A stretch of DNA of 64,000 nt from Arthrobacter sp. Marseille-P9274 (GTDB taxonomy: Bacteria > Actinomycetota > Actinomycetes > Actinomycetales > Micrococcaceae): the NCBI RefSeq assembly GCF_946892675.1, contig NZ_CAMPOV010000003.1, positions 62,001 to 126,000 of the forward strand, given 5' to 3'. Below, in pieces: positions 53,175 through 62,206 of the stretch (its first letter is position 1; each line of letters starts with the position of its first letter). The notes beneath the pieces are model-generated. The model worked only from the letters and a program-made list of their open reading frames with translations, did no database searches and was not told the DNA's origin. The translations under genes were made by a program, and so were the position numbers.

Positions 53175-54284
53175 CTACTCGGCTTTCTGTCTGTGGATGG
53201 TGGCGGCGGGCCTCGCGAAAAGCCGCTTCAAGGCTCCCGCGCGGGCGGTATCGCCGCGGGAGAGCAGGACCCCGAGGAGCAGGATCGCCAGCAGGACGAT
53301 TCCGCGGCCCAGCCCCTGCCAGAAGAAGGAGAGGCCGATCAGGTTCATCCCGTTGCTGAGCAGGGCAAAGATCAGCACCCCGACGAGCGTGCCGGGCACC
53401 GAAGCGCGGCCGAACCGGCTCAACGTCGCCCCGATGAACACGGCGCCGATGGCATCCATCAGGTACGCCTGTCCGCTCCCCGGAACGAAGCCGTTGGTGC
53501 GCGAGGCGAGGATGACGCCGGCGAAGGCCGCCACCAGGGAGCACAGCAGGTACGCACTGATCTGCAGCCTGTGGATCCGGAGGCCTGAGATGCGGGCCGC
53601 AGAGGGCTGCTCGCCGGCGGCGGTCACCGAACGGCCCCAGCGCGTAAGACCCAGGAGGACGGCGACGACGACGGCGACGATCGCCGCGCTGATCACGACC
53701 CCGTCGAGGTCCACGACGTAGCCTCGGCCCAGCAGCGCGAACTCGATCGGGACGCGCGGCGTGGACAGGTAGATCGGCGCACCGCCGCCGGTCAGCAGCT
53801 GCTGGACGCTGGTGCCGATGAACCAGACACTGAGCGTCGCCAGGAACGGCGGAATCCGCAGCCCCACGACCAGCAGGGCGTTGACCGCCCCGACCAGCAG
53901 GCCGAAGACGAGTCCCGCAACGATGGCCACCCAGGCGCGGTAGCCGTCGGCGATCAGCGCGGCGGCTGCCAAGGCCGCCAGGTCGAGGGCGACGCCGACG
54001 GACAGGTCGATTCCTCCGGCCCGGACCACGACGGTCAGCCCGACCGCGACCAAGGCCAGGATCGCCATCTGGCTCAGGACGCCCGCGAGGTTGTCGACCG
54101 TCAGGAACACCGGCGACAGCAGGCTGAAGATGAAGAGGATGGCCGCGAGCGCCACCGGAGCGATGAGCCGCGGCAGGAGCCGGAGCAGCTGGTCCGTGCG
54201 GCTCGGGCCCACGCGTCCACCATGCTGTTTGTCGTGCGGCTTTCGCGGCTGGTTCCGGACAGAGGGTTGATGGGTCAGCGTCAT
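53175..54284 (-). CDS. Ribose-type (CUT2) ABC importer permease
   Basis: A 369-residue permease with about ten transmembrane helices and the RbsC fold: GIDLSVGVALDLAALAAA, SRTNGFVPGSGQAYLMDAIGAVFIG. It carries a 30-residue basic tail at the N-terminus. The start overlaps the first permease stop (ATGA) and AAGGAG precedes it. It pairs with the other permease, the RbsA-like ATPase and the lipoprotein to import a small polar solute, possibly the monooxygenase substrate. Confidence 0.9.
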   Translation of the reverse strand: MTLTHQPSVRNQPRKPHDKQHGGRVGPSRTDQLLRLLPRLIAPVALAAILFIFSLLSPVFLTVDNLAGVLSQMAILALVAVGLTVVVRAGGIDLSVGVALDLAALAAAALIADGYRAWVAIVAGLVFGLLVGAVNALLVVGLRIPPFLATLSVWFIGTSVQQLLTGGGAPIYLSTPRVPIEFALLGRGYVVDLDGVVISAAIVAVVVAVLLGLTRWGRSVTAAGEQPSAARISGLRIHRLQISAYLLCSLVAAFAGVILASRTNGFVPGSGQAYLMDAIGAVFIGATLSRFGRASVPGTLVGVLIFALLSNGMNLIGLSFFWQGLGRGIVLLAILLLGVLLSRGDTARAGALKRLFARPAATIHRQKAE

Positions 54285-55219
54285 CTCGTGGCGCTCCTTC
54301 CTCGAACAACGACGACGGCGAGCACCAGCAGGATCAGCACGCCCTTGGCGGCCCCGATCCACTGGCTGGCCACGCCGAGGAGCGTCAGGCCGTTGGCCAG
54401 GCCCGCCACGAATACCGCGGCGACGACAGTTCCCGGCACGTTGACCACCAGGCGGCGGGAGAAGACCGTGGACATGTAGGCGACCAGGATGATGTCCAGC
54501 AGGATCTGGGTTCCGATGCCCGGCACCGCGGCGGAGAGCCGCGAGGCCAGGATGATTCCGGCGATCCCGCCGAGCAGCCCGCTGATGACGTAGCTGGTAA
54601 AGCGGTAGCGGGAGGGCGCCAGGCCGGCGACGGAAGCCGCGGTGGCGTTCTGTCCGACGGCATAGCTGTTCACGCCCCAAGCCGTCCTGCCCAGCGCCCA
54701 CCACGCCACGAAGGCGATGACGACCAGGAACAGCACGGCGGCGGGCAGGCCGAGCAGGCTCCCCTGGCGCAGCCACAGGAACAGCTCCCCCTCCAGGGCG
54801 ACCTTGATGTTCTCGCTGACCACGAGTTCCAGCGACGTCGCGATCCCCATGGTGGCCAGCGTGGCCAGCAGGGGCCTCAGGCCGAGGACCACGGCGGCAC
54901 CGTTCACGGCGCCGGCGGCGACGGCCACGGCCGTGACCGTCCCGGCGAGGCCGGCAACCGCGCCGATGGACAGGTCGATGCCTCCCTCGAGGACGTCGTC
55001 CCCGCCGGTGATGATCACGATGGCCAGTCCGATCCCGGCGACGGCGAAGACGGCGGCCTGGTTCAGGACGGAGGCGAGGTTGGACCACTGCAGGAAATGC
55101 GGTGATCCCACCGCGAAGACGGCCAGGACAAGCACGACAATGGCGTAGCCGGCCCAGGTGATCAGCGCTGGCCTGGTGCGCGGAGCCGCGGAGGCCCCCG
55201 CGAGGGTGGTGGCGCTCAT
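54281..55219 (-). CDS. Ribose-type (CUT2) ABC importer permease
   Basis: A 312-residue RbsC-like permease. The family motif GGIDLSIGAVAGLAGT, preceded by VIITGGDDVLE, and ASRLSAAVPGIGTQILLDIILVAYM are present. Start has AAGGAG; it overlaps the ATPase stop by 4 bases and the next permease by 4 bases. Two different permeases imply a heteromeric channel. Confidence 0.9.
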   Translation of the reverse strand: MSATTLAGASAAPRTRPALITWAGYAIVVLVLAVFAVGSPHFLQWSNLASVLNQAAVFAVAGIGLAIVIITGGDDVLEGGIDLSIGAVAGLAGTVTAVAVAAGAVNGAAVVLGLRPLLATLATMGIATSLELVVSENIKVALEGELFLWLRQGSLLGLPAAVLFLVVIAFVAWWALGRTAWGVNSYAVGQNATAASVAGLAPSRYRFTSYVISGLLGGIAGIILASRLSAAVPGIGTQILLDIILVAYMSTVFSRRLVVNVPGTVVAAVFVAGLANGLTLLGVASQWIGAAKGVLILLVLAVVVVRGRSATR

Positions 55220-56763
55220 GCGAACTCCTTGGTTTTTTTGGCGGTGTCAGAGCCGTCGGCGGCACCGGAGGCGATCTCCAGGATGCGGTCGGTCGTCACG
55301 TCGGGACCGGACAGCTCCGCCACGGCCTTGCCGCGGTACAGGACCAAGGTGCGGTCCGCGATGCCGACCAGCTCCTCCAGGTCAACGGTCACGACCAGGA
55401 CGGCCGCCCCGCCGTCGACCAGTTCATTGATCTGCGTGTAGATCTGCGATCGGCTGCCGACGTCGACTCCCGAGGTCGGCTGGTCCAGCACCAGCACGGC
55501 CGGTGCGGTCTGGAGCCACTTGGCCAGGACAACCTTTTGCTGGTTGCCGCCGGAGAGGCTCCCGGCCACGGCCGAACCATCGGCCGGCCGCACGTCGAGC
55601 TTCTCGATGAGCCGTTCGGAGAGCCTCCGTTCCAGGCGCGGCGAAATGAATCCAAGCAGCCGGGAAACGCGGCCCAGGCTCGCCATCGACAGGTTCTCCT
55701 GCACGGTGTTGCGAACGAAAATCCCGTCGCGCCGCCGGTCCGACGGAACATATGCTCCGCCGTCGGCGACGAAGTCGGAGATCCGCCGAATGGGTTTCCC
55801 CTTGAGAGTCACGTCCCCGTGCCGGCGGCTCATGCCGGTGACGGCGTCGGCCAGCACGTCGATGCCGGAACCCACCAGCCCGGTCACGGCGACCACTTCG
55901 CCAGCCCTGACCTCGAGGTCCAGCCCGTCGAGCGCGCCGGGGACCGTCAGCCCCGAGACGCGCAGGGCCGGGCGATCGTCCTGCGGCCGGCGGGGCTCGC
56001 GGCCATGTTCGAATTCCACGACCTTGCGCCCGACCATCAGCTCGACGACGTCCTCCAGCGTGTCCCCGTCGCGGAGCCGGACGTCTCCGACGTTGCGGCC
56101 GTTCCGCAGCACCGTGATCCGGTCGGTGATGTCGTTGAGCTCCTGCAGGTAGTGCGAGATGTAGATGATCCCGACACCGTGGGACTTCAGGCGCCGCAGC
56201 GTCCCGAAGAGCTGCTCGGCTTCCCGGGCGGCCAGCGGGGCCGTCGGCTCGTCCAGGATCAGCACGCGCGGCTCCGAGAGGACCGCGCGGGTGATCTGGA
56301 TCAGCTGCTGCTGGGCGACCGTGAGCTGATCGATCAGCAGCGACGGGTCGATCTCCCGGCCGGTGATTTGCTGGATGTCAGCGGCGGCGCGTGCCTCGAG
56401 CTGCCGGGAACGGACCCAGCCGCCGCCCAGCCCGCGCTGCCCGAGGTAGAGCTGCTCGGCAACTGTGAGCTTCGACGCGAAGTGCCGGTCCTGGTGGATG
56501 ACGTGGATTCCGAGCGCCTCAGCGTCGGCAGGTTTGGTGATAAGCACCGGCTTTCCGGCGAGCTCGATGCTGCCGCCGTCGGCCGTGTAAAGACCCGTCA
56601 GGATCTTGATCAGGGTCGACTTCCCGGCGCCGTTCTCGCCGACCAGCCCCAGGATTTCGCCGGACGCCAGGGAGAGATCGACGTCGGCAAGCACCCGTGC
56701 GGCGCCGAAGGACTTGTTGATCGCCCGCATCGCGAGCAGCTCGCTGCTAGATTCCGAGTTCAC
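55216..56763 (-). CDS. Ribose-type ABC importer ATPase (RbsA-like)
   Basis: A 515-residue double ATPase. The first domain has Walker A GENGAGKST and a weak signature LTVAQQQLIQ; the second has the degenerate loop GLVGSGIDVLA, as usual for RbsA, and the signature LSGGNQQKVVLAKWL. GTG 56763 has AGGTG upstream and overlaps the binding-protein gene by 17 bases. It energises the two permeases. Confidence 0.92.
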   Translation of the reverse strand: MNSESSSELLAMRAINKSFGAARVLADVDLSLASGEILGLVGENGAGKSTLIKILTGLYTADGGSIELAGKPVLITKPADAEALGIHVIHQDRHFASKLTVAEQLYLGQRGLGGGWVRSRQLEARAAADIQQITGREIDPSLLIDQLTVAQQQLIQITRAVLSEPRVLILDEPTAPLAAREAEQLFGTLRRLKSHGVGIIYISHYLQELNDITDRITVLRNGRNVGDVRLRDGDTLEDVVELMVGRKVVEFEHGREPRRPQDDRPALRVSGLTVPGALDGLDLEVRAGEVVAVTGLVGSGIDVLADAVTGMSRRHGDVTLKGKPIRRISDFVADGGAYVPSDRRRDGIFVRNTVQENLSMASLGRVSRLLGFISPRLERRLSERLIEKLDVRPADGSAVAGSLSGGNQQKVVLAKWLQTAPAVLVLDQPTSGVDVGSRSQIYTQINELVDGGAAVLVVTVDLEELVGIADRTLVLYRGKAVAELSGPDVTTDRILEIASGAADGSDTAKKTKEFA

Positions 56764-57841
56764 TGCGCACCTGATTCACGTTCGACTTGTCGACAAACAC
56801 CGGAGGCAGGTAGCTGGTGTTGGGCACATCGTCCTGCCGGTCGCCCAGGAACAGGGCGACGTTCTCGGCCGACTTCGCGGCCATCGCCTTGGTCTGCTGC
56901 GCCACCGTGAACTGATAGGCACTGCCGGGATCGGCGATCAGGTCCAGCGCACCGGGTTCGGCGTCGACGCCGTACAGCTTGATGTCGTCGCGCCCGGCCG
57001 AGTCGATCGCCTGCGCGGCCCCGATCAGCGGGATGTCCCAGCAGCTCCAGACCGCATCCACTTCGCCTTCGGGCAGGCGCCGCAGCTGGTCCTGGATCTG
57101 CTTCTTCGCGTCCTCGATGGTGCCCTCGTACTTGTCCTGCAGCTCGGGCTCGAGGATCTCGATGCCCGGGTAGTCCTCGAGCACCACCTTCAGTTCGCTG
57201 TACCGGATGCGGCACGGGGCCACACCCGGGAAGCCGTTGAACGCCAGGATCTTGCCCTTGCCGCCGATGTCCTCCGCCAGCGTCCGGGCGAGGGTGGAGC
57301 CGATGACCCAGTTGTCGCTGGTGACGTTGTTCTTGCTGTACTCCGACTGGAAGTCGATGGTGAACAGCGGGATGCCCGCGTCGTCGACCTTCTTCAGCGC
57401 CGGTGAGAGCGTCTGGGAGTCACCGAGGATCACAACGATCGCGTCCGGGCTCTGCGTGACGAGATTTTCGACGTCGGTGACGTGCTTGTCATCCTTGGCC
57501 TCCGCCTGGGTGGCAATCACCTTGCCGCCCCGCTGCTCGATGCTCGCCTGCAGTTCCTCGTAGACCACGCGGCTGAAGTCGTGGACGATGTCCTTCGCGG
57601 CGATGCCGATGGTCTTTCCCTCGAGCGAGGGTGCGTCGGCGACGGAATTCTCCTCCGCGGCGGGGACATTGGCAGCGCCTGCCCCTGCCTGCGGATTGGC
57701 TCCGCCGGACTGCGGCACCGGCTCCTTGAGGGAGCAGCCGGTGACGAGCAGCGAGGCCGCGGCGATCAGGCCGATGACCCGGAAAATCGGGCGGTGCGGC
57801 CTGGTGGCACGGCGGTTGGCTGTGGCTTTGGTCTTATGCAT
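56747..57841 (-). CDS. Ribose-type ABC importer binding lipoprotein
   Basis: A 364-residue extracytoplasmic binding protein. Residues 1-36 form a lipoprotein signal with lipobox LVTGCS. The mature part is an RbsB-like two-lobe fold (KTIGIAAKDIVHDF, VTQSPDAIVVILGD, AGIPLFTIDF, WSCWDIPLIGAAQAIDSAGRDDIKLYGVDAEP). An NPQAGAGAANVPAAEENS spacer follows the lipid anchor. GAAGGA precedes the ATG at 57841. It heads the leftward six-gene operon. The ligand is unknown, and the monooxygenase genes downstream argue against a simple pentose. Confidence 0.9.
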   Translation of the reverse strand: MHKTKATANRRATRPHRPIFRVIGLIAAASLLVTGCSLKEPVPQSGGANPQAGAGAANVPAAEENSVADAPSLEGKTIGIAAKDIVHDFSRVVYEELQASIEQRGGKVIATQAEAKDDKHVTDVENLVTQSPDAIVVILGDSQTLSPALKKVDDAGIPLFTIDFQSEYSKNNVTSDNWVIGSTLARTLAEDIGGKGKILAFNGFPGVAPCRIRYSELKVVLEDYPGIEILEPELQDKYEGTIEDAKKQIQDQLRRLPEGEVDAVWSCWDIPLIGAAQAIDSAGRDDIKLYGVDAEPGALDLIADPGSAYQFTVAQQTKAMAAKSAENVALFLGDRQDDVPNTSYLPPVFVDKSNVNQVRSELGI

Positions 57842-58288
57842 GGTTCGTGTCCTTCGAATGTCCAGGTGATGGAGGAATCGCGAACCAGCCCGCGCTGCAC
57901 AGCTGCGCATCAGTGCGGGCGAAATCGTTAGATCTCCATCGGTCCTGGCCGAAGCACTATCCATGGCGGGAATCCATGAACTTGCTGCGGCGTCGACGAG
58001 CCAGGTCTCTCGGCCGCTCTAGATGGTGTGGATCCATTGAACAATGTGAAGGCGTCCGGCGCCGCCCGGGCGTCACATGGCGGGGCTCCCGGCTCAACGG
58101 AAAGTCACGTGCTGCCATACTTCGTCACGCCGCGACTCAATCGCTGACAAGTACTGCCCCGCTGCGCTACCGTCGCTGGCTTTCACGGTGCTGTTCCGGC
58201 CACGCCCGCAGGGCCCTAGGATTTTTCATGAAGCAGCCCCGCCTCGTCTGGCGCGGCCGCCGCCTTCCCAAGCCAACAGGAGGTTTCC
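57842..58288. other. Divergent intergenic region upstream of the importer and aldo/keto reductase
   Basis: A 447-base region. It contains CATTGAACAATG (58035-58046, 5-bp arms around AA) and CATGG/CCATG (57962-57966/57974-57978), either of which could be a regulator site, but no strong promoter or hairpin. No gene is evident. Confidence 0.4.
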
Positions 58289-59359
58289 TTGTCCCCGCAG
58301 AACGAAGTCCGCTTCAGCCCCGTCCCCGAAACGCACCGGCCGTACGTCGCCGCCGCCGACCGCTACGAGCACTTCGGCTACCGCAGGGTCGGCAACAGCG
58401 GCCTCCTGCTGCCGCCCATCAGCCTCGGCCTGTGGTGGAATTTCGGCGACAACCGCACCTTCGACTCCCAGCGCGAAATCCTCCGCCACGCCTTCGACAG
58501 CGGCATCACGCACTTCGACCTGGCCAACAACTACGGCCCGCCCTACGGCTCCGCCGAGGAGAACTTCGGCCGGATGCTCCGCAAGGACTTCAGGCCGTAC
58601 CGCAACGAGCTCGTCATCTCCTCCAAGGCCGGCTGGGACATGTGGCCCGGACCCCACGGCCAGCTCGGCTCCCGCAAGTACATCCTCGCCTCGGCCGACG
58701 AGTCGCTGGAGCGGATGGGCCTGGACTACGTCGACATCTTCTACTCCCACCGCGCCGACGCCGACACTCCGCTCGAAGAGACCATCGGCGCCCTCGACTC
58801 CCTGGTCCGGCAGGGCAAGGCGCTCTACGTCGGCATCTCCTCCTACTCGCCCGAGCGCACCGCCGCGGCCGCGGACATCGCCCGCAATCTTGGGACCCCT
58901 CTGCTGATCCACCAGCCGGCGTACTCGCTCTTCAACCGCTGGGTGGAAAACGGGCTGCTGGAAACGCTCGAACAGAACGGCATGGGCTCCATCGCCTTCA
59001 CCCCGCTCGCCCAAGGCCTGCTGACCAACAAGTACATCGGCGACGCCGGCGCCGAGCCGAGCGGCGGACGCGGCTCGCTGCAGGGCCACATCACCGAAGA
59101 GAACATCGCCAAGGCCCGCGCCCTCAACGAGATCGCCGGCGAGCGCGGCCAGACCCTCGCCCAACTCGCCATCGCCTGGCTGCTGCGCGACGGCGGCGTC
59201 ACCTCCGTCCTGCTTGGCGCCTCCTCCACAACCCAACTGGACGAGAACCTCGGTGCCCTCGCCAACACCTCCTTCTCGGATGACGAGCTGCGCCGCATCG
59301 ACGACATCACCGCGGGAGGCACCAACGTGGACATCTGGGAGGTCTCCGCCTCCATCTAA
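58289..59359 (+). CDS. Aldo/keto reductase, YghZ-like
   Basis: A 356-residue aldo/keto reductase of the YghZ (L-glyceraldehyde 3-phosphate reductase) group. The catalytic set is visible: Asp and Tyr in DLANNYGPPYG, Lys in VISSKAG and His in FYSHRAD. The NADPH site is LGASSTTQLDENLGAL. It reduces aldehydes, with methylglyoxal and L-glyceraldehyde 3-phosphate as known substrates of relatives. The start is TTG 58289, set by AGGAGG 5 bases upstream. It ends at the hairpin 59377-59422. Confidence 0.9.
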   Translation: MSPQNEVRFSPVPETHRPYVAAADRYEHFGYRRVGNSGLLLPPISLGLWWNFGDNRTFDSQREILRHAFDSGITHFDLANNYGPPYGSAEENFGRMLRKDFRPYRNELVISSKAGWDMWPGPHGQLGSRKYILASADESLERMGLDYVDIFYSHRADADTPLEETIGALDSLVRQGKALYVGISSYSPERTAAAADIARNLGTPLLIHQPAYSLFNRWVENGLLETLEQNGMGSIAFTPLAQGLLTNKYIGDAGAEPSGGRGSLQGHITEENIAKARALNEIAGERGQTLAQLAIAWLLRDGGVTSVLLGASSTTQLDENLGALANTSFSDDELRRIDDITAGGTNVDIWEVSASI

Positions 59360-59376
59360 CGCAGAAAAAGTACGAC

Positions 59377-59422
59377 GGCGGGACGCACCTTTCCGGGGCG
59401 GCTTCGACCGGTGCGTCCCGCC
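59377..59422. terminator. 13-bp hairpin terminator after the aldo/keto reductase
   Basis: Arms 59377-59389 and 59410-59422 form a perfect 13-bp stem with a 20-nt loop. The left arm continues from TACGACGGCGGG, a variant of the recurring intergenic word, and AAAAAG precedes it. Confidence 0.75.
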
Positions 59423-59440
59423 CTGCATTACAGTCGGGCC

Positions 59441-60244
59441 ATGGCTAACGAGCATCATCGTCCTGCAGGCAACACCCCCGCCGCGCCCGGAACGGCGCTG
59501 ATCACCGGCGCCACCGCGGGCCTCGGCGCCGAGTTCGCGCGCCAGCTGGCCGAGCGCGGCCTCGCCCTGGTCCTGGTGGCCCGCGATGGGGAGCGCCTCG
59601 CCGCGGCGGCGGCCTCGCTGCAGCAACGCTACGGGGTGCCGGTGGAGACCATCGCCGCCGACCTGATCACGGATGACGGCATCGACCGCGTCGCCGCGCG
59701 CCTCGCCGCCACGGACCGGCCCGTGACCGTGCTGGTCAACAACGCGGGGTACGGACTGCTCGGAAACTTCGCCGACAACGACCTCGAGGACGAGCTCAAG
59801 CACCTGCGCATCCACACGGAAGCCCCGCTGCGCCTGTGCCACGCCGCCCTGCGGTCCATGGCCGCCACGGGCGGCGGACGCATCATCAACGTAGCCTCGA
59901 TGGCGGCCTTCACTCCCCGCGGCACCTACTCCGCGGCCAAGGCGCTCATGGTGAACTTCAGCCGCTGGGCCAACGTCTTCTACCGGGACCGGGGAATCTC
60001 CGTGACCGCCCTCTGCCCCGGCTACGTCCACACCGAATTCCACGACCGGATGCGGCTGGATAAGAAAACCATTCCGTCCTTCGCCTGGCTGAACGCCGAC
60101 CAGGTCGTCCGCGAAGCCCTGCGGGACGCGGGGGCAGGGAAGCCCCTGTCCATCCCCTCGCTGAAGTACAAGGCGGCTGCCGTCCTCGCCCGCTTCCTGC
60201 CGGACAGAGTCGTAGAGCGCCTGGCCCGCCGCCGCGATGCGTAG
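59441..60244 (+). CDS. SDR-family oxidoreductase
   Basis: A 267-residue short-chain dehydrogenase of the DltE/YqjQ-like group: LITGATAGLGAEFARQL, VLVNNAGYGLLG, Ser in NVASMAA, YSAAKA (catalytic Tyr, Lys), and CPGYVHTEF. The long C-terminal basic helix is typical. The start at 59441 is just after the hairpin; no strong ribosome site. Substrate unknown. Confidence 0.82.
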   Translation: MANEHHRPAGNTPAAPGTALITGATAGLGAEFARQLAERGLALVLVARDGERLAAAAASLQQRYGVPVETIAADLITDDGIDRVAARLAATDRPVTVLVNNAGYGLLGNFADNDLEDELKHLRIHTEAPLRLCHAALRSMAATGGGRIINVASMAAFTPRGTYSAAKALMVNFSRWANVFYRDRGISVTALCPGYVHTEFHDRMRLDKKTIPSFAWLNADQVVREALRDAGAGKPLSIPSLKYKAAAVLARFLPDRVVERLARRRDA

Positions 60245-60753
60245 CGGGCTTCGCGCGCCATGCATACCTCCGGGAATCCCCTCGTCTACCTCCAGACGTT
60301 CATGGATCCGGGAGTTCGGGCGTTAAAAGAGTTGGCACCGGCCGGTCCGGGAGGTTGGGGGAACTCCTGACCCTGGCCGGTGCCGCTCACTCGCACCTTT
60401 GAGGTACTGACTAATCTAGGGGCCCAGACTGGGCACAGGCAGAACGCAAGCTGGCAATTCCCTGAGTGCCTGATGATCCGAGGAACCGCAACGGAACATG
60501 CCCGGGAGAGCGCTCACCTGCAGCCCACCGCGCCCAACCTCGGGCAGGGACCTCCATAAGGCCTCCTTGACAGCGCGTGATCCGAGTCACAGACTGCACT
60601 TGGAAGAGCTTTTCCACGGGTACGGCGGTACTGCGGCCTGAATGAACTGCAATCGCCACGGCCACCGCCGGACGCCCGTCATAAGTATGGCGTTCAGCAG
60701 CACCGCAGGCTTCGAATGATGGTCCGCGCGCTTGGATCTGGAGAGGTGAAGAA
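60245..60753. other. Long leader upstream of catA with hairpin and possible promoter
   Basis: A 509-base gap. A hairpin pairs 60334-60343 (GGCACCGGCC) with 60375-60384, with an inner GGAG/CTCC pair, in a 31-nt loop; it may terminate the SDR transcript. GCCCAG-A-CTGGGC (60422-60434) is a palindrome. TTGACA (60567-60572) may be a -35 element, and GTGA/TCAC lies just after it. I see no gene; a regulatory RNA is possible but unproven. Confidence 0.5.
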
Positions 60754-61599
60754 ATGACTCAGGAAACCGAAGCAACCGCGGCCGCCTCCGGCCAGCGGGC
60801 CACGGAGAGGTTCCGGGCGCAAAAGGCATCCGCCGCCGGGGCGGACAAGGAGCGCGTGAACCGGCTTGCCTCCCGCCTCGTCAAGGCCATCAACGACACC
60901 GTGCTGGAAGAAAAGGTCACCTACGACGAATACAACGCCTTCAAGGCCTGGCTGATCAAGGTCGGCGAGGACGGTGAGTGGCCCCTCTTCCTGGATGTCT
61001 GGGTCGAGCACTCCGTGGAGCAGGTCGCCAACGAGAACCGGCACGGGTCCAAGGGCACCATCGAGGGTCCCTACTATGTCCCGGATGCCCCGGAACAGCG
61101 CACCCCGGCCACCCTGCCGATGCGCGAGGACGAACCGGGTACGCCGCTGCTGTTCCAGGGCCGCGTCACGAATCTGGAGGACCGGCCCCTGGCCGGAGCC
61201 AAGATCGAGATCTGGCACGCCGACGACCTCGGCTTCTACTCCCAGTACGCGCCGGGCCTGCCGGAATGGAACCTCCGCGGGACCGTCATTGCCGACGCGG
61301 ACGGAAACTTCGCCATCAACACCATCCAGCCGGCCCCCTACCAGATTCCCACCGACGGCGCGTGCGGCCAGCTCATCGCCGCCGCCGGCTGGCACGCCTG
61401 GCGTCCGGCTCACCTGCACCTGAAGGTCTCCGCACCGGGACATCAGCTGATTACCACGCAGCTATACTTCCAGGGCGATCCGCATGTCGGGGACGACATC
61501 GCATCCGCCGTGAAGCCCGAGCTGATCCTGGACCCCACTCCGCGCACGGACGGCAACGGCCGCGAGGTCACCTACGACTTCGTCCTTGACCCGGAATAG
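60754..61599 (+). CDS. catA: Catechol 1,2-dioxygenase (intradiol)
   Basis: A 281-residue intradiol dioxygenase. The iron ligands are visible: Tyr in EGPYYVPDAP, Tyr in YSQYAPGLPEWNLRG, and His-His in RPAHLHLKV. An N-terminal helical linker (residues 1-95) is the dimerisation domain. The sequence follows Rhodococcus CatA closely, including QPAPYQIPTDGACGQ, rather than hydroxyquinol dioxygenase. It cleaves catechol to cis,cis-muconate. GGAGAGGTG precedes the ATG at 60754. Phenol hydroxylase genes follow, so it is the second step of a phenol route. Confidence 0.93.
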   Translation: MTQETEATAAASGQRATERFRAQKASAAGADKERVNRLASRLVKAINDTVLEEKVTYDEYNAFKAWLIKVGEDGEWPLFLDVWVEHSVEQVANENRHGSKGTIEGPYYVPDAPEQRTPATLPMREDEPGTPLLFQGRVTNLEDRPLAGAKIEIWHADDLGFYSQYAPGLPEWNLRGTVIADADGNFAINTIQPAPYQIPTDGACGQLIAAAGWHAWRPAHLHLKVSAPGHQLITTQLYFQGDPHVGDDIASAVKPELILDPTPRTDGNGREVTYDFVLDPE

Positions 61600-62206
61600 C
61601 GACCTGCCGGCGGTGAATGACCAGCCCTCCATCGACCCGCGGGAACTGCGGAACACCTTCGGGCGCTTTGCCACCGGTGTCACCGTGGTGACCTGCCGAG
61701 CTAAGGACGGGACCCCGCACGGGGCCACCGTGAACGCCTTCACCGCGGTCTCGCTGGATCCGCCGCTGGCCCAGGTCACGCTGACGCGCAGTTCCAGGGC
61801 AGCCCAGTACCTCGAGGACGCGCCGTTCACGATCAACATCCTCGCCCAGGATCAGCTCGATGCGGCCTGGCATTTCGCCGGCAAACCGCTCCCCCGGCCA
61901 CCCGAGTGGCAGTTGGACGGCAACGTTCCCGTACTGGTCGGGAACGCGGCCACCCTGGAGTGCCTGCCGTGGAAAATTTACGACGGCGGCGACCACGTCA
62001 TCGTCGTCGGGCAAGTACGCAAACTGGAGATCACCGAGCGGGAGCCGCTGCTGTTCTTCGGCGGCAAGTTCCGCGAGATCGGTCCGCTGTCCGGCCCCAG
62101 CCCCTGGCACCACTCTGGCGACTCGCTGGAGACCGGCTGGTTCTCCGGCGCCGACGCCTTCAAACCCCTCACGTCTGCACGCCCTCTGAAAGGACCCGAC
62201 CGATGA
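61586..62206 (+). CDS. Flavin reductase, phenol hydroxylase small component
   Basis: A 206-residue flavin reductase of the HpaC/PheA2 fold: [40 protein letters not shown], and [10 protein letters not shown]. It reduces FAD with NADH for the oxygenase encoded next. The start is uncertain: TTG 61586 overlaps catA by 14 bases, GTG 61613 is an alternative; neither has a strong ribosome site. Its stop overlaps the hydroxylase ATG by 4 bases, so the two components are co-translated. Confidence 0.88.
   Translation: MTRNSDLPAVNDQPSIDPRELRNTFGRFATGVTVVTCRAKDGTPHGATVNAFTAVSLDPPLAQVTLTRSSRAAQYLEDAPFTINILAQDQLDAAWHFAGKPLPRPPEWQLDGNVPVLVGNAATLECLPWKIYDGGDHVIVVGQVRKLEITEREPLLFFGGKFREIGPLSGPSPWHHSGDSLETGWFSGADAFKPLTSARPLKGPDR

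Noticed and set aside
51736-54309. Apparent 857-residue extension of the DszA-like gene
   Set aside because: The first 380 residues are antisense-frame noise overlapping the permease gene; the true protein starts at the ATG at 53172 with a family-typical N-terminus.
53175-55265. Apparent fusion of both ribose-type permeases
   Set aside because: The upstream part is out of frame with the first permease; the second permease starts at 54284 with AAGGAG and an ATGA overlap.
58226-60265. Minus-strand open frame of 679 codons
   Set aside because: Antisense to the aldo/keto reductase and SDR genes, with Gly/Val/Ala-rich shadow code and no motif.
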